Part shown: positions 8,707 through 16,376 of the stretch, piece by piece
Layout: every line of letters begins with the position of its first letter
Position numbering within the stretch: the stretch's first letter is position 1
Source of the DNA: Lachnospiraceae bacterium UBA7086
GTDB taxonomy: Bacteria > Bacillota > Clostridia > Lachnospirales > Lachnospiraceae
Assembly: GCA_002492525.1 (NCBI GenBank)
Contig: DKZA01000031.1
Location: 1-57,267, forward strand
DNA: 57,267 nucleotides
Direction of reading: 5' to 3'
Program-made: the position numbers and the translations under genes
Notes under the pieces: model-generated
What the model was told of the DNA's origin: nothing
Database searches by the model: none
What the model saw: the letters and a program-made list of their open reading frames with translations, nothing else

Positions 8707-8806
8707 ACTGACTTCTATTATACTTTAATTTACGCAAAGTGCAAGCAAAACATAACGGGAAGCTCATCAGGCTGATATTGGCATAGATGTAAAAAGTAAT
8801 CATCAA

Positions 8807-8969
8807 GCCGGCAGGGCAAGGATTCCTAAAGGAGCCTCTAGAGCGGCGTCAGCACTTAGCGAGGTTATGAGTTGCTGTGCAACTCGTCGAGCTTAGTGGC
8901 TGTTACGCCGCGAAAGAAGCGCAAGCGGGGCGACGCAGGAATCCTTGCCCTGTCGGCGCCGCTTGCGCT
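8807..8969. repeat. Long palindromic, GC-rich structured element
   Basis: Nested inverted repeats fill this gene-free stretch. The outer arms are 8807-8827 and 8938-8957 (about 20 of 21 bases complementary). An inner pair GCGGCGT/ACGCCGC (8843-8849, 8905-8911) encloses CAGC..TTAG arms and a tip hairpin GAGTTG-ctgtg-CAACTC (8869-8885 region). A competing perfect 11-bp pair AGCGCAAGCGG/CCGCTTGCGCT (8918-8928, 8959-8969) overlaps the outer arm. Its base composition is richer in GC than the flanks. It looks like a miniature palindromic repeat or a highly folded 3' UTR RNA; no reading frame is convincing. The rest of 8605-9000 holds only the terminator at 8678-8706. Confidence 0.7.
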
Positions 8970-9000
8970 CTATCAACTTGCCATACCTTCCGCTTGCTCC

Positions 9001-10221
9001 CTATTCATGCCGCAACGCCTCAATCGGACTGAGCTTTGCCGCTTTCCTGGCCGGATAGATACCGAAGAAAATACCCACGGCCGAAGAAAAGACAGTGGCA
9101 AAGAATACCGTCGATGCTTTTACCTTCGCCGCAAAACCGAAAGAGCCGCAGAGTGCAACAGCCCCTAATCCGCCAATGACTATGCCGATCAGACCGCCGA
9201 TCAGCGTAATAATACTGGCCTCCGCCAAAAATTGTAAAAGGATCGAACGTGTCCTGGCCCCCAGGGACTTACGAATACCGATTTCTCTGGTGCGCTCTGT
9301 CACGGATACCAGCATGATATTCATGACGCCGATACCGCCTACCAACAGAGAAATTCCTGCCACAAAGGAGATAAAGAGCGTGATAATCCCCAGGATGCTG
9401 TCATACTGCGCCTGATAATCCGCAAAACTCTCCATCATGATCTTGTTCTCACCGCGCACATTAAACTTATTTTCCAAAAGTGTGATGGAATCCGCCGCCA
9501 CCTGGGCAGAATACTCGGAACTTTCCGCCACCACATACATCTGGGAGAAATCCTCCACCCATAAGCCAAAAACGCTGCTCATCGTTGAAAGGGGCATCTC
9601 CATCTGCAAGTAGCCGCCACCATTCAGAGCAGAGATAAGCCCCGCCTTGGTATCCTGCCTGATACCAACAATTGTGAATTCCTGCGTCACGCCCCAAAGA
9701 TATACTTCCACACTCATGCCCACCACGTCCGTGGTTCCAAAAAGCATCCTGGCGCTGTTCTCGTTGATGACGCACACTATGCTGGATCCATCATATTCCG
9801 TCTGCGTGAAATACCTGCCCTTCACAATGGGCTCGTTTCCTATGGCATATTGCAACGCTTCCGTTCCGCCATAAAGAAGAGCCTCAAACTCCCCCTTTCT
9901 GCCGATTGCCGTACCCCACATACCGTACTGAGGCGTAACACCTTTGACATGTTCCACCTTCTCCTCAATCAGATCAAAGTCGTCCTCTGTAAATACCACA
10001 TCATTGGCTTCCGCGTCACTGTTCGTATAGAGTGCAATCAGACCTCCGCCCATGTTTTCCAGCTCCTCATTGATGGAACCGCGCATACCGTCTCCGATGG
10101 AAATAATCATGATAACGGAGGCAATACCGATAATGATACCCAGCATGGTCAGGACAGAGCGTCCCTTATTGCTCTTAATATTCATCAGGGCGATCTTAAT
10201 GTATTCCCATATTTGTGCCAT
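9001..10221 (-). CDS. MacB-type ABC transporter permease (FtsX family)
   Basis: 406-residue permease of the MacB/LolE type: an N-terminal helix within IALMNIKSNKGRSVLTMLGIIIGIASVIMI, a large extracytoplasmic domain (about 60-275), then three C-terminal helices carrying the FtsX signature (ERTREIGIRKSLGARTRSIL) and the ending SPIEALRHE. It should work with the ATPase (11882-12577) and adaptor (10240-11898) to export peptides, lipophilic compounds or antimicrobials; the substrate is unknown. ATG 10221 with AAGGAAGGG 9 bases upstream is preferred over GTG 10230. The gene follows the adaptor by 18 bp. Confidence 0.87.
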   Translation of the reverse strand: MAQIWEYIKIALMNIKSNKGRSVLTMLGIIIGIASVIMIISIGDGMRGSINEELENMGGGLIALYTNSDAEANDVVFTEDDFDLIEEKVEHVKGVTPQYGMWGTAIGRKGEFEALLYGGTEALQYAIGNEPIVKGRYFTQTEYDGSSIVCVINENSARMLFGTTDVVGMSVEVYLWGVTQEFTIVGIRQDTKAGLISALNGGGYLQMEMPLSTMSSVFGLWVEDFSQMYVVAESSEYSAQVAADSITLLENKFNVRGENKIMMESFADYQAQYDSILGIITLFISFVAGISLLVGGIGVMNIMLVSVTERTREIGIRKSLGARTRSILLQFLAEASIITLIGGLIGIVIGGLGAVALCGSFGFAAKVKASTVFFATVFSSAVGIFFGIYPARKAAKLSPIEALRHE

Positions 10222-10239
10222 GTGCCTCACCCTTCCTTA

Positions 10240-11898
10240 TCAGCCCTGCGGAACTGCCGTCACCGCCATGCCTTCTTCAAATTCCTGTCCCATGGACATG
10301 ATCACCTTATCGCCGGCTGCCAGACCTTCCTTGACCTCACAGAGACTCTCGTTGGAAATGCCAATCGTAATGCGCTTCTTAGCAACAACGCCATTCTCTT
10401 CCACATAAACAAAATCTCCGTCCCTGTCACTGTTGATAAGTTCCATGGGAATCGCTACAACCCCTTCGGCTTTCGCCGTATGTACCACCACTTTGGCTTC
10501 CACACCCAGAAAGATATTTTCATCCGGTTTGTCAATGCTGATGTCCACGCCGACTACTGCAGCACCATTATTGTTGGTAGTTGCCATACCTTCTATCTTA
10601 GCCACTTTCCCTTCGTACACATTGCCTGCAATATCTATCTCTGTCTCCTGTCCTACGGCAAGCTTTTCCAGATCATATTTGGATACATTAGCATGCACCA
10701 CCACTTTGTCCGTACTCTCCAATACCATCAGTTTACCGTTCTCCGCAGGCATAGCGCCTTCCACAGCATCAATCTCTGTGACCACACCGGCAAAATCCGC
10801 TACAATACCGGACTCTACTTCTTCAATAGACTCCAATGTTTCTCCATTGGTCAGTTTCTGCAGGGCCGTATCCGCTTCCAGCTTTTCCTTACTGCCGGTA
10901 TCCATCATGGCATCCTCAGAAGTTTCCTTCTGAGATTCCATCTTAGCCTTCAGTTCTTTAGCATCTGCTATAATCTTCTCTATTTCAGAAGCCTCTCGCT
11001 CCAGATCACGAATCTCCTGATTGTTCTGCTGCTCATACGAATTGTACTGCACCTGTTCCTGTAAGCTTAAATACGTTTCTTCATCCTGAGCAATCTGGTT
11101 CTTGGCCGCATCGTCCTTTTCCCGTTTCTCCCGTTTCTCTTTATCATCCATATCCTGTGATTCAGCTTCATAGGCATTGCGTTCTTCCAATGCTTTCTTC
11201 TCATCGTTGATGGTCTTCTCCCACTCTAAGAGGGATACCTGCAAAAGAGCACCCTGATTGGCATACCATGCCTTCTTATCCTCTATGGTTTTCTGCAGAC
11301 CTTTCAAATAAGTTTCATGATCGGATATCTGCTGTTCCAGCACGGCCAGATTGGTGTTGGCCTCGGAAAGATCCGCCAGATATTTATTATCCTTATAAAC
11401 AGAACTGGAATATCCTCCTTCGTTGGATTGAAGCTTTAACTCCGCTTCCTGCTTCGCCTCTGCAAGAGCATCCTCGTCAAACTTAAGAAGTACATCCCCC
11501 TTCTTCACCTTATCGCCTACGGCAACCTTAATCTCACTCACCGGAACCGTCACCGTCGAAAAATAACTTTTGGTTTCCGTGCTCTTCACCGTACCGCCGG
11601 TACGCAGGGTCTGCTCCACGTCCTCTACCGTGGCTTCCGTGGTAAATACCATTGGCGCCGTATTCTTTGCCATAAGAGAGTTGCGGACAAAGAATCCGGC
11701 AATCAGCGCCACAATCACCACCGCGGCAATGCGGCGGCGCAGCTTTTTCTTCTTTGCCTTATCCATAGGCTTCTTTTCTTTCTTTGCCTTTTTCATTTTC
11801 TTTGTTTCAGTTTCCATCTGCACAGATGTTTCTCCCTTTGTGTTGACCGTACTGGTCACTTTTTCCTCTTCTGCCTTAGTCTCAGATATCTGTGACAT
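10240..11898 (-). CDS. HlyD/MacA-type efflux adaptor protein
   Basis: 552-residue membrane fusion protein. Unusually for the family it begins with a roughly 55-residue cytoplasmic segment that turns strongly basic (Lys-rich, ending in KKKKLRRR), then a transmembrane helix (about 59-75), a lipoyl/barrel-sandwich half (GDKVKKGDVLLKFDE), a long Gln/Glu/Lys-rich coiled coil (about 155-345), the second barrel half (VVTEIDAVEGAMPAENGKL) and a beta-barrel ending in KKRITIGISNES and AAGDKVIMSMG. The start at 11898 has GAGGAGG 9 bases upstream; ATG 11904 is only 3 bases from it. It overlaps the end of the ATPase gene by 17 bp. Confidence 0.85.
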   Translation of the reverse strand: MSQISETKAEEEKVTSTVNTKGETSVQMETETKKMKKAKKEKKPMDKAKKKKLRRRIAAVVIVALIAGFFVRNSLMAKNTAPMVFTTEATVEDVEQTLRTGGTVKSTETKSYFSTVTVPVSEIKVAVGDKVKKGDVLLKFDEDALAEAKQEAELKLQSNEGGYSSSVYKDNKYLADLSEANTNLAVLEQQISDHETYLKGLQKTIEDKKAWYANQGALLQVSLLEWEKTINDEKKALEERNAYEAESQDMDDKEKREKREKDDAAKNQIAQDEETYLSLQEQVQYNSYEQQNNQEIRDLEREASEIEKIIADAKELKAKMESQKETSEDAMMDTGSKEKLEADTALQKLTNGETLESIEEVESGIVADFAGVVTEIDAVEGAMPAENGKLMVLESTDKVVVHANVSKYDLEKLAVGQETEIDIAGNVYEGKVAKIEGMATTNNNGAAVVGVDISIDKPDENIFLGVEAKVVVHTAKAEGVVAIPMELINSDRDGDFVYVEENGVVAKKRITIGISNESLCEVKEGLAAGDKVIMSMGQEFEEGMAVTAVPQG

Positions 11899-12577
11899 TT
11901 TCATAATCCTCCTCAATCTTTCCGTCCATAATTTTAATCACTCTTCTGGCCTTAGCTGCAATCTCGTCATCATGAGTGATCAGAATAACCGTCCTGCCTT
12001 CTTCGTGAAGAGACTTTAAAATATCCATAATTTCCCTGGTGGAATTGGAATCCAGATTACCCGTAGGCTCATCCGCCAGAATAATAGGCGGCGCCTGGGC
12101 TATGGCTCTGGCTATGGCCACTCTCTGCTGCTGTCCTCCTGACATTTCCGACGGTTTATGGGTCTTGCGCTTCTCCAGGCCAACCTTGTCAAGTGCTGCC
12201 TCTGACAGTTCCATCCGCTCCTTTTTGCCCACACCCCGGTATATCAGAGGCAGCTCCACATTTTCCAGAGCCGTCAGACTGGGAATCAGATTAAATCCCT
12301 GAAACACAAAACCGATCTCCTGATTGCGAATGTCTGAGAGTTCATCATCCGTCATGCTTCCCACATCATGTCCATGCAGGTAATAGCTCCCGCTGGTAGG
12401 TACATCAAGACACCCCAGCATATTCATCAGCGTGGATTTGCCCGAACCGGAATGTCCGATAATCGCCACAAACTCCCCTTCCCGGATTGTCAGGCTCACA
12501 TGATCGAGCGCCTTCACTTCATTCTCTCCGGGATTGTATACCTTGCAGATATCCCGGATTTCTACTAACGTATCCAT
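11882..12577 (-). CDS. MacB/LolD-type ABC transporter ATP-binding protein
   Basis: 231-residue ATPase: Walker A GHSGSGKS, Q-loop VFQGFNL, signature MSGGQQQR, Walker B ILADEPTGNLDS and H-loop LITHD. The PTGNLDS form is typical of the LolD/MacB/BceA group. The start at 12577 has AAGGAGGGG immediately upstream; the frame continues upstream to 12730 without support. First gene of the efflux operon, downstream of a phased TTAAG promoter. Confidence 0.93.
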   Translation of the reverse strand: MDTLVEIRDICKVYNPGENEVKALDHVSLTIREGEFVAIIGHSGSGKSTLMNMLGCLDVPTSGSYYLHGHDVGSMTDDELSDIRNQEIGFVFQGFNLIPSLTALENVELPLIYRGVGKKERMELSEAALDKVGLEKRKTHKPSEMSGGQQQRVAIARAIAQAPPIILADEPTGNLDSNSTREIMDILKSLHEEGRTVILITHDDEIAAKARRVIKIMDGKIEEDYENVTDI

Positions 12578-12700
12578 GCCACTCCCCTCCTTAGCACATT
12601 TTACTATCATAAACGAACCAGCATGTCTATTATCTTCGTTCATTTTACGCTTCCGATATGAAAACATTATGAAAAATGTTATGCCTCTCAAGCCTGTTAC

Positions 12701-12754
12701 ATCATAACAGTCTTTTCTTAAAAGATTCACTAAAAATCCTTAAGGGAATCTTAA
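12701..12754 (-). promoter_or_regulatory. Efflux operon promoter with 11-bp-phased TTAAG repeats
   Basis: On the minus strand TTAAG occurs at 12750-12754, 12739-12743 and 12717-12721, offsets of 11 and 22 bp (the intermediate register at 12728-12732 is degenerate). A TATGAT -10 (12701-12706) lies 17 bp from a weak -35 TGAATC (12724-12729), so the last TTAAG sits in the spacer. Direct repeats with one-helical-turn spacing beside a poor -35 are the typical layout for activation by an OmpR/PhoB-family response regulator; no such regulator is encoded in the window. Confidence 0.6.
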
Positions 12755-12780
12755 ATTTTTCTCATATTATTATTGCATAG

Positions 12781-12836
12781 AAATCTTACAGCAATCTTTC
12801 AGATCAAAAAATAATTCTAACAAATCTGTAAGATTT
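12781..12836. repeat. Inverted repeat, possible operator
   Basis: Perfect 11-bp inverted repeat AAATCTTACAG (12781-12791) and CTGTAAGATTT (12826-12836) around a 34-bp AT-rich centre. It lies just upstream of the phased TTAAG promoter. No coding sequence covers it. Confidence 0.5.
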
Positions 12837-12863
12837 ATCCTACTACAAAGATGCCCCTGCGCC

Positions 12864-12894
12864 AATACTACTTTATGGCAAAAAAAGTAGTATT
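12864..12894. repeat. Second inverted repeat, possible operator or hairpin
   Basis: Perfect 11-bp inverted repeat AATACTACTTT (12864-12874) and AAAGTAGTATT (12884-12894) around 9 bases. It sits between the ribU terminator and the preceding inverted repeat, in the otherwise empty 12578-12980 gap. Confidence 0.5.
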
Positions 12895-12922
12895 TCGTTA
12901 CAATGTCTGTCCGCTTTTCTAC

Positions 12923-12967
12923 TAAAAAAACAGCGGCAAACCTGAAAGAATCAGTTCGCCGCTGTTT
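12923..12967. terminator. Intrinsic terminator downstream of ribU
   Basis: Arms AACAGCGGC (12929-12937) and GCCGCTGTT (12958-12966) pair, extended by a few more bases, with a run of seven T residues on the minus strand after the hairpin (12922-12928). It ends ribU transcripts and, on plus, is flanked by TTTT, so it may be bidirectional. Confidence 0.8.
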
Positions 12968-12980
12968 TCATAACAATCAA

Positions 12981-13763
12981 TTATACACCGTCCGGTTTCC
13001 GGATCTCCCCCACACGCTGTCTGCCAGCTTCAGGCCGTGCATGCTTGAGAATAGGACTTAATGGCTTGTAAATCAACAATGTGACCCCGGAAGCTGCCAC
13101 ACTCTTAATGATATTAATAGGCGCTACCGCAAAAATAACAAAACTCGTCACGCTGTGAATATTGCCGTTGATCTCTGCACCTGCCGCAATAATAGCATCC
13201 ATGGGCATCCCAAAAAGATTGGAGAAAGCCGGCAGCAGATAGACCGCGTTGAAAGCCGTACCGAACACCGTCATGATCAGAGAGCCTGCCAGGCAGGAAA
13301 CAATCGCCATTTTCTTGGTCTTCTTAAGCATATAAATAATGGAAGCCGGCAGAATCAGGCTGCATCCGATCACAAAATTGGCCAGATCTCCCACAAAAGC
13401 CGTACTGGTTCCCTTCAGGATAAGCTTTAACAGAATCTTACAAAACTCAATCATCACGCCTGCCACAGGACCGAAGGCAAAGGTTCCCACCAATGCCGGG
13501 ATCTCACTAAAGTCCAGTTTGTAAAATCCCGGCGCCAAAAACAAAATTGGGAAATCCAGAATATGTAATATCACTGCCAGAGCCGAAAACAATCCTATCA
13601 TTGTAATCTTTCTGGTGGTCAGAATCCGTTCTGTGACACCGGCGCGCTTCTGTGCATATTTCTCAGCTGCATAAGCAATAAAAAACAATGCCGCCGCAAT
13701 TCCCACACAGACAAGCACAAAAACCACATTATCCGCAATACTCTTCCACAAACCATTACCCAT
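12981..13763 (-). CDS. ribU: Riboflavin ECF transporter S component RibU
   Basis: RibU is the membrane substrate-binding subunit that takes up riboflavin through an energy-coupling factor module encoded elsewhere. The 260-residue protein has an extra N-terminal helix (about 10-28), then the six-helix S-component core beginning ITMIGLFSALAVILHILDFPI, with PGFYKLDFSEIPALVGTFAFGPVAGVMIE, which is characteristic of RibU. The extra N-terminal helix and basic linker lengthen it relative to typical RibU of about 190-210 residues. Start 13763 has AGAGGAAAAG upstream. The FMN riboswitch upstream independently supports the assignment. Confidence 0.93.
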   Translation of the reverse strand: MGNGLWKSIADNVVFVLVCVGIAAALFFIAYAAEKYAQKRAGVTERILTTRKITMIGLFSALAVILHILDFPILFLAPGFYKLDFSEIPALVGTFAFGPVAGVMIEFCKILLKLILKGTSTAFVGDLANFVIGCSLILPASIIYMLKKTKKMAIVSCLAGSLIMTVFGTAFNAVYLLPAFSNLFGMPMDAIIAAGAEINGNIHSVTSFVIFAVAPINIIKSVAASGVTLLIYKPLSPILKHARPEAGRQRVGEIRKPDGV

Positions 13764-13837
13764 TTTCTTTTCCTCTCTTTCCGGAGTAATCACTCCTTAC
13801 TTTCCAGGAAAAAGTTCTTCCTCCGGCAGGCGGACTC

Positions 13838-13869
13838 AAAAAATCCCCGAAACACAAGGTTTCGGGGTT
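13838..13869 (-). terminator. FMN riboswitch expression-platform terminator
   Basis: On the minus strand CCCCGAAA and TTTCGGGG pair (13845-13867) and are followed by TTTTTT (13838-13843). It lies between the FMN aptamer and the ribU start, so FMN binding should favour this hairpin and stop transcription before ribU. Confidence 0.85.
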
Positions 13870-13950
13870 ATCATTCATAAATCTGTTCTGCATCACAACA
13901 CCAATACAGACACCTGCCTGATATATATGACATTAACGTCATATTATCGT

Positions 13951-14087
13951 CTTCTCTCATCCAGACTATACTGTCGGTTTTGGAATTGCACCAAATCAGC
14001 CATCCGTGTATCGCGCGGGTAAACGCTTTACAACGACGGGTCGCGGACTCTACCGCCGGTAGGGAATTACACCCTGCCCCGAAGAAC
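13951..14087 (-). ncRNA. FMN riboswitch (RFN element)
   Basis: The minus strand shows the conserved RFN core in order: CTTCGGGGCAGGGTG, AATTCCCTACCGGCGGTAGAGTCCGCGA, the CCGCGCG stem region, GGATGGCTGATTTGGTGCAATTCCAAAACCGACAGT split around the usual helices, and the closing strand AGTCTGGATGAGAG. It lies 190 bp upstream of ribU with a terminator between them. Control is by FMN-induced termination of riboflavin uptake. Confidence 0.95.
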
Positions 14088-14114
14088 TTTTTTCTTATTT
14101 TATTTCCGTGGATT

Positions 14115-14143
14115 ATCATACTACGATTTTTTCACAATTGCAA
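14115..14143 (-). promoter_or_regulatory. Promoter of the ribU transcript
   Basis: TTGCAA (14138-14143), 17 bases, then TATGAT (14115-14120) on the minus strand, placing the transcript start about 20 bases before the FMN aptamer. Confidence 0.7.
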
Positions 14144-14178
14144 GCCCTCTTTTTATCATCGCAAAAAACTCTAACTTC

Positions 14179-14424
14179 TTAATTCATCCCCCGTATCTTC
14201 TCCAACACATAATCATAGCCGCCCTCAGCATGAGGAAGCATACAAGCCGAACAATCCTTAACCCCATTCTTTGTATACTTAAAATTCCCGCCGCACTTAT
14301 CTTTCAATAAATAAAGCGGACAATAACAGAACAGGCAGTTGAACTCCTCTGTCTCCTGCGTCTGGTGACAGGGATAATACTCACAATCTTTATTACAAAA
14401 ATACCGGGCACTGTTTTGTCTCAT
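14179..14424 (-). CDS. Cysteine-rich small-domain protein
   Basis: 81-residue protein with nine cysteines, CNKDCEYYPCH, CLFCYCPLYLLKDKCGG, and DCSACMLPH, matching the cysteine-rich small domain family often seen near cobalamin or metal genes; the function is unknown and metal or iron-sulphur binding is likely. ATG 14424 with AAGGGA upstream fits the family start; the frame reaches 14493 but the extension has no RBS. It stands between the opp operon terminator and the ribU promoter. Confidence 0.75.
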   Translation of the reverse strand: MRQNSARYFCNKDCEYYPCHQTQETEEFNCLFCYCPLYLLKDKCGGNFKYTKNGVKDCSACMLPHAEGGYDYVLEKIRGMN

Positions 14425-14442
14425 GATACTTCCCTTCTTTGC

Positions 14443-14478
14443 AGAGAACTCCCTGTAGAAAACTTCGAGGAGTTCTCT
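14443..14478. repeat. Inverted repeat in the leader of the Cys-rich gene
   Basis: Perfect 10-bp pair AGAGAACTCC (14443-14452) and GGAGTTCTCT (14469-14478) with a 16-base loop, ending about 18 bases before the ATG of the Cys-rich gene on the minus strand. It could be an RNA hairpin near the RBS or an operator. Confidence 0.5.
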
Positions 14479-14502
14479 ACGTAAGTTCCGCACAGCGTAC
14501 TC

Positions 14503-14533
14503 AAAAAGTAAGGGCGCAGCCGAAGCCGCGCCC
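14503..14533 (-). terminator. Terminator of the opp operon
   Basis: On the minus strand GGGCGCGGC-TTCG-GCTGCGCCC (14512-14533) with a UUCG tetraloop, followed by TTACTTTTTG. It lies 55 bp after the oppA-like gene. Confidence 0.85.
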
Positions 14534-14588
14534 CCTGATCTGTCATTGTTTCTTCTGACTACTCTGCTGTTTATTGCAGGATATCAGA

Positions 14589-16319
14589 TTACTCAGCAAT
14601 ATCAGCATACATGAAGTACCAGTAACCATATGCAGAGTGCCACATACCTGTGATCTTATCGCTCTGTAACCAGAAGTCATTGTAGTAAGCTACCGGAATA
14701 CATCCAGCCTCATCCATCAGAATATCCTCTGCCTTATGAAGAGCCTCGGAACGCTCTGCAGCATCCAATGTTGTTCTGGAAATATCCATGGCTGCATCGT
14801 AATCTGCATTGTTGAACTTACCATCATTGTTACCGTTGGTGGAGTAAAGCAGATCCAGCATATTGGAAGGATCGCTGTAGTCGCCTACCCAGCCGTTACG
14901 GGAAGCTTCATAGTCACCGTTACGTCTCATAGGTGTGAAACTTGCCCACTCTACGATATCTACCTGCAGATCAATACCAAGCTCTGCCCATGCCTGCTGT
15001 AAATACTCTGCCACTACCTTGTGATAACCTGCATCGTTGGTAGAATAGGTAATGGTCGGGAATCCTTCCCCGTTCGGATAGCCGGCTTCCTCCAGAAGCT
15101 TCTTAGCCTCCTCCAGGTTTGCCTCATGGTTTGCCGTATCAATATAAGGCTTACCGCCGTTTGCATTGTCCATGAACTGAGAACCGTCTGTATCGATCCA
15201 GCCGGGGCCCATGAAGTTGCTTGCGGGAGAGTAGGTGCCCTGCATCAGGGTATTCGCCACATACTCACGGTCGATAGCAAGGCTTAATGCCTTACGTACC
15301 TTCGCGTCTGTAAAGGGCTCTTTCTGTGTATTCAAACTTATATAATAGGTTCCAATGATCGGATCTACATAGAATTCCGGATTCCCTGTCAGGGAAGGAA
15401 TCTCCTCTGTCGGAACATCCTTGATAAAGAGTACTTCACCGGTCTGGTATGCACTGTAGGAAGCATTAGGATCCTCAATCAGGTTGAATTTGATCCCATC
15501 GAGCTTCACTGCATCTGCGTTCCAGTAGTTAGGGTTCTTCGTGCACATGATATAGGAACTGGGAACCCACTCGGAAATATAGAACGGACCGTTACAGATA
15601 TAAGTATCCGCCGCTACTGCCCAACCGTCACCATTGGCATCTACTGTTGCCTTCTGTACCGGGCTTAAAGTAGCAAATGCTGCCAGGGAACCAAAGTAAG
15701 AGCAGGGAGAAGACAAATGTACTACGAAGGTAGAATCATCCGGAGCTTCCACGCCGAGAGCCTCCAGATTACCACCGATCGCATCCGCATAACCCTCTAC
15801 CATACCGAGTACTGTCTCCGCATAGGGAGCAGCTACCATAGGATCGCAGACACGCTGCCAGCTGTATACAAAATCGTTTGCCGTAAGAGCAGAACCGTCA
15901 GACCATTTCAGACCGTCTCTCAGATGGAATGTCCATGTAAGACCATCCTCAGAAGTCTCCCAGCTCTCTGCCTGACCAGGAGCAAGCTTACCGTCCTGAT
16001 CCACTGTCAGAAGACACTCAAATGTGTGTAAAATCATGTTACCGCCATCAACAGCACTGTTCAATGCAGGGTCGATGGTCTCAGGGTTCGGGCCGATCTG
16101 TACGGACAGAATCTTGCCTCCCTCTGTGGCTGCTGCCGGTGCTTCCGTACCAGCATCTGCCGCTGCGCCGTCTTCTCCGGCAGCATCACCTGCCGTATCG
16201 CCTGCTGTTTCGCCGGAATCCGCAGCCGGTGTGGTGGTATTCCCATCAGAACCGCCGCAGGCTGTCAAGCCAACGACCATAGCAGCCGCCATCATAAGCG
16301 CGATCACTCTTTTTTTCAT
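14589..16319 (-). CDS. oppA: Oligopeptide ABC transporter substrate-binding lipoprotein
   Basis: Family 5 extracellular solute-binding lipoprotein of 576 residues. Lipobox LTAC (Cys21), then an Ala/Gly/Glu/Asp-rich flexible linker to about residue 65, then the OppA fold: IDPALNSAVDGGNMI, WTFHLRDGLKWSDGSALTANDFVYSWQR, and KVRKALSLAIDREYV. It captures peptides for the OppBCDF permease encoded immediately upstream. In many opp operons oppA comes first, here it is last and just before a strong terminator. Confidence 0.9.
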   Translation of the reverse strand: MKKRVIALMMAAAMVVGLTACGGSDGNTTTPAADSGETAGDTAGDAAGEDGAAADAGTEAPAAATEGGKILSVQIGPNPETIDPALNSAVDGGNMILHTFECLLTVDQDGKLAPGQAESWETSEDGLTWTFHLRDGLKWSDGSALTANDFVYSWQRVCDPMVAAPYAETVLGMVEGYADAIGGNLEALGVEAPDDSTFVVHLSSPCSYFGSLAAFATLSPVQKATVDANGDGWAVAADTYICNGPFYISEWVPSSYIMCTKNPNYWNADAVKLDGIKFNLIEDPNASYSAYQTGEVLFIKDVPTEEIPSLTGNPEFYVDPIIGTYYISLNTQKEPFTDAKVRKALSLAIDREYVANTLMQGTYSPASNFMGPGWIDTDGSQFMDNANGGKPYIDTANHEANLEEAKKLLEEAGYPNGEGFPTITYSTNDAGYHKVVAEYLQQAWAELGIDLQVDIVEWASFTPMRRNGDYEASRNGWVGDYSDPSNMLDLLYSTNGNNDGKFNNADYDAAMDISRTTLDAAERSEALHKAEDILMDEAGCIPVAYYNDFWLQSDKITGMWHSAYGYWYFMYADIAE

Positions 16320-16376
16320 AATCGTTTCCTCCTCTTTTATAATATTTTAAAATCTCACTTTAAAGGTTTACCACAT

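Noticed and set aside
9850..11064. 404-codon plus-strand frame opposite the efflux adaptor
   Set aside because: Its His/Phe/Ile-rich sequence is the mirror of the adaptor gene's coiled-coil codons, with no RBS and no recognisable domain.
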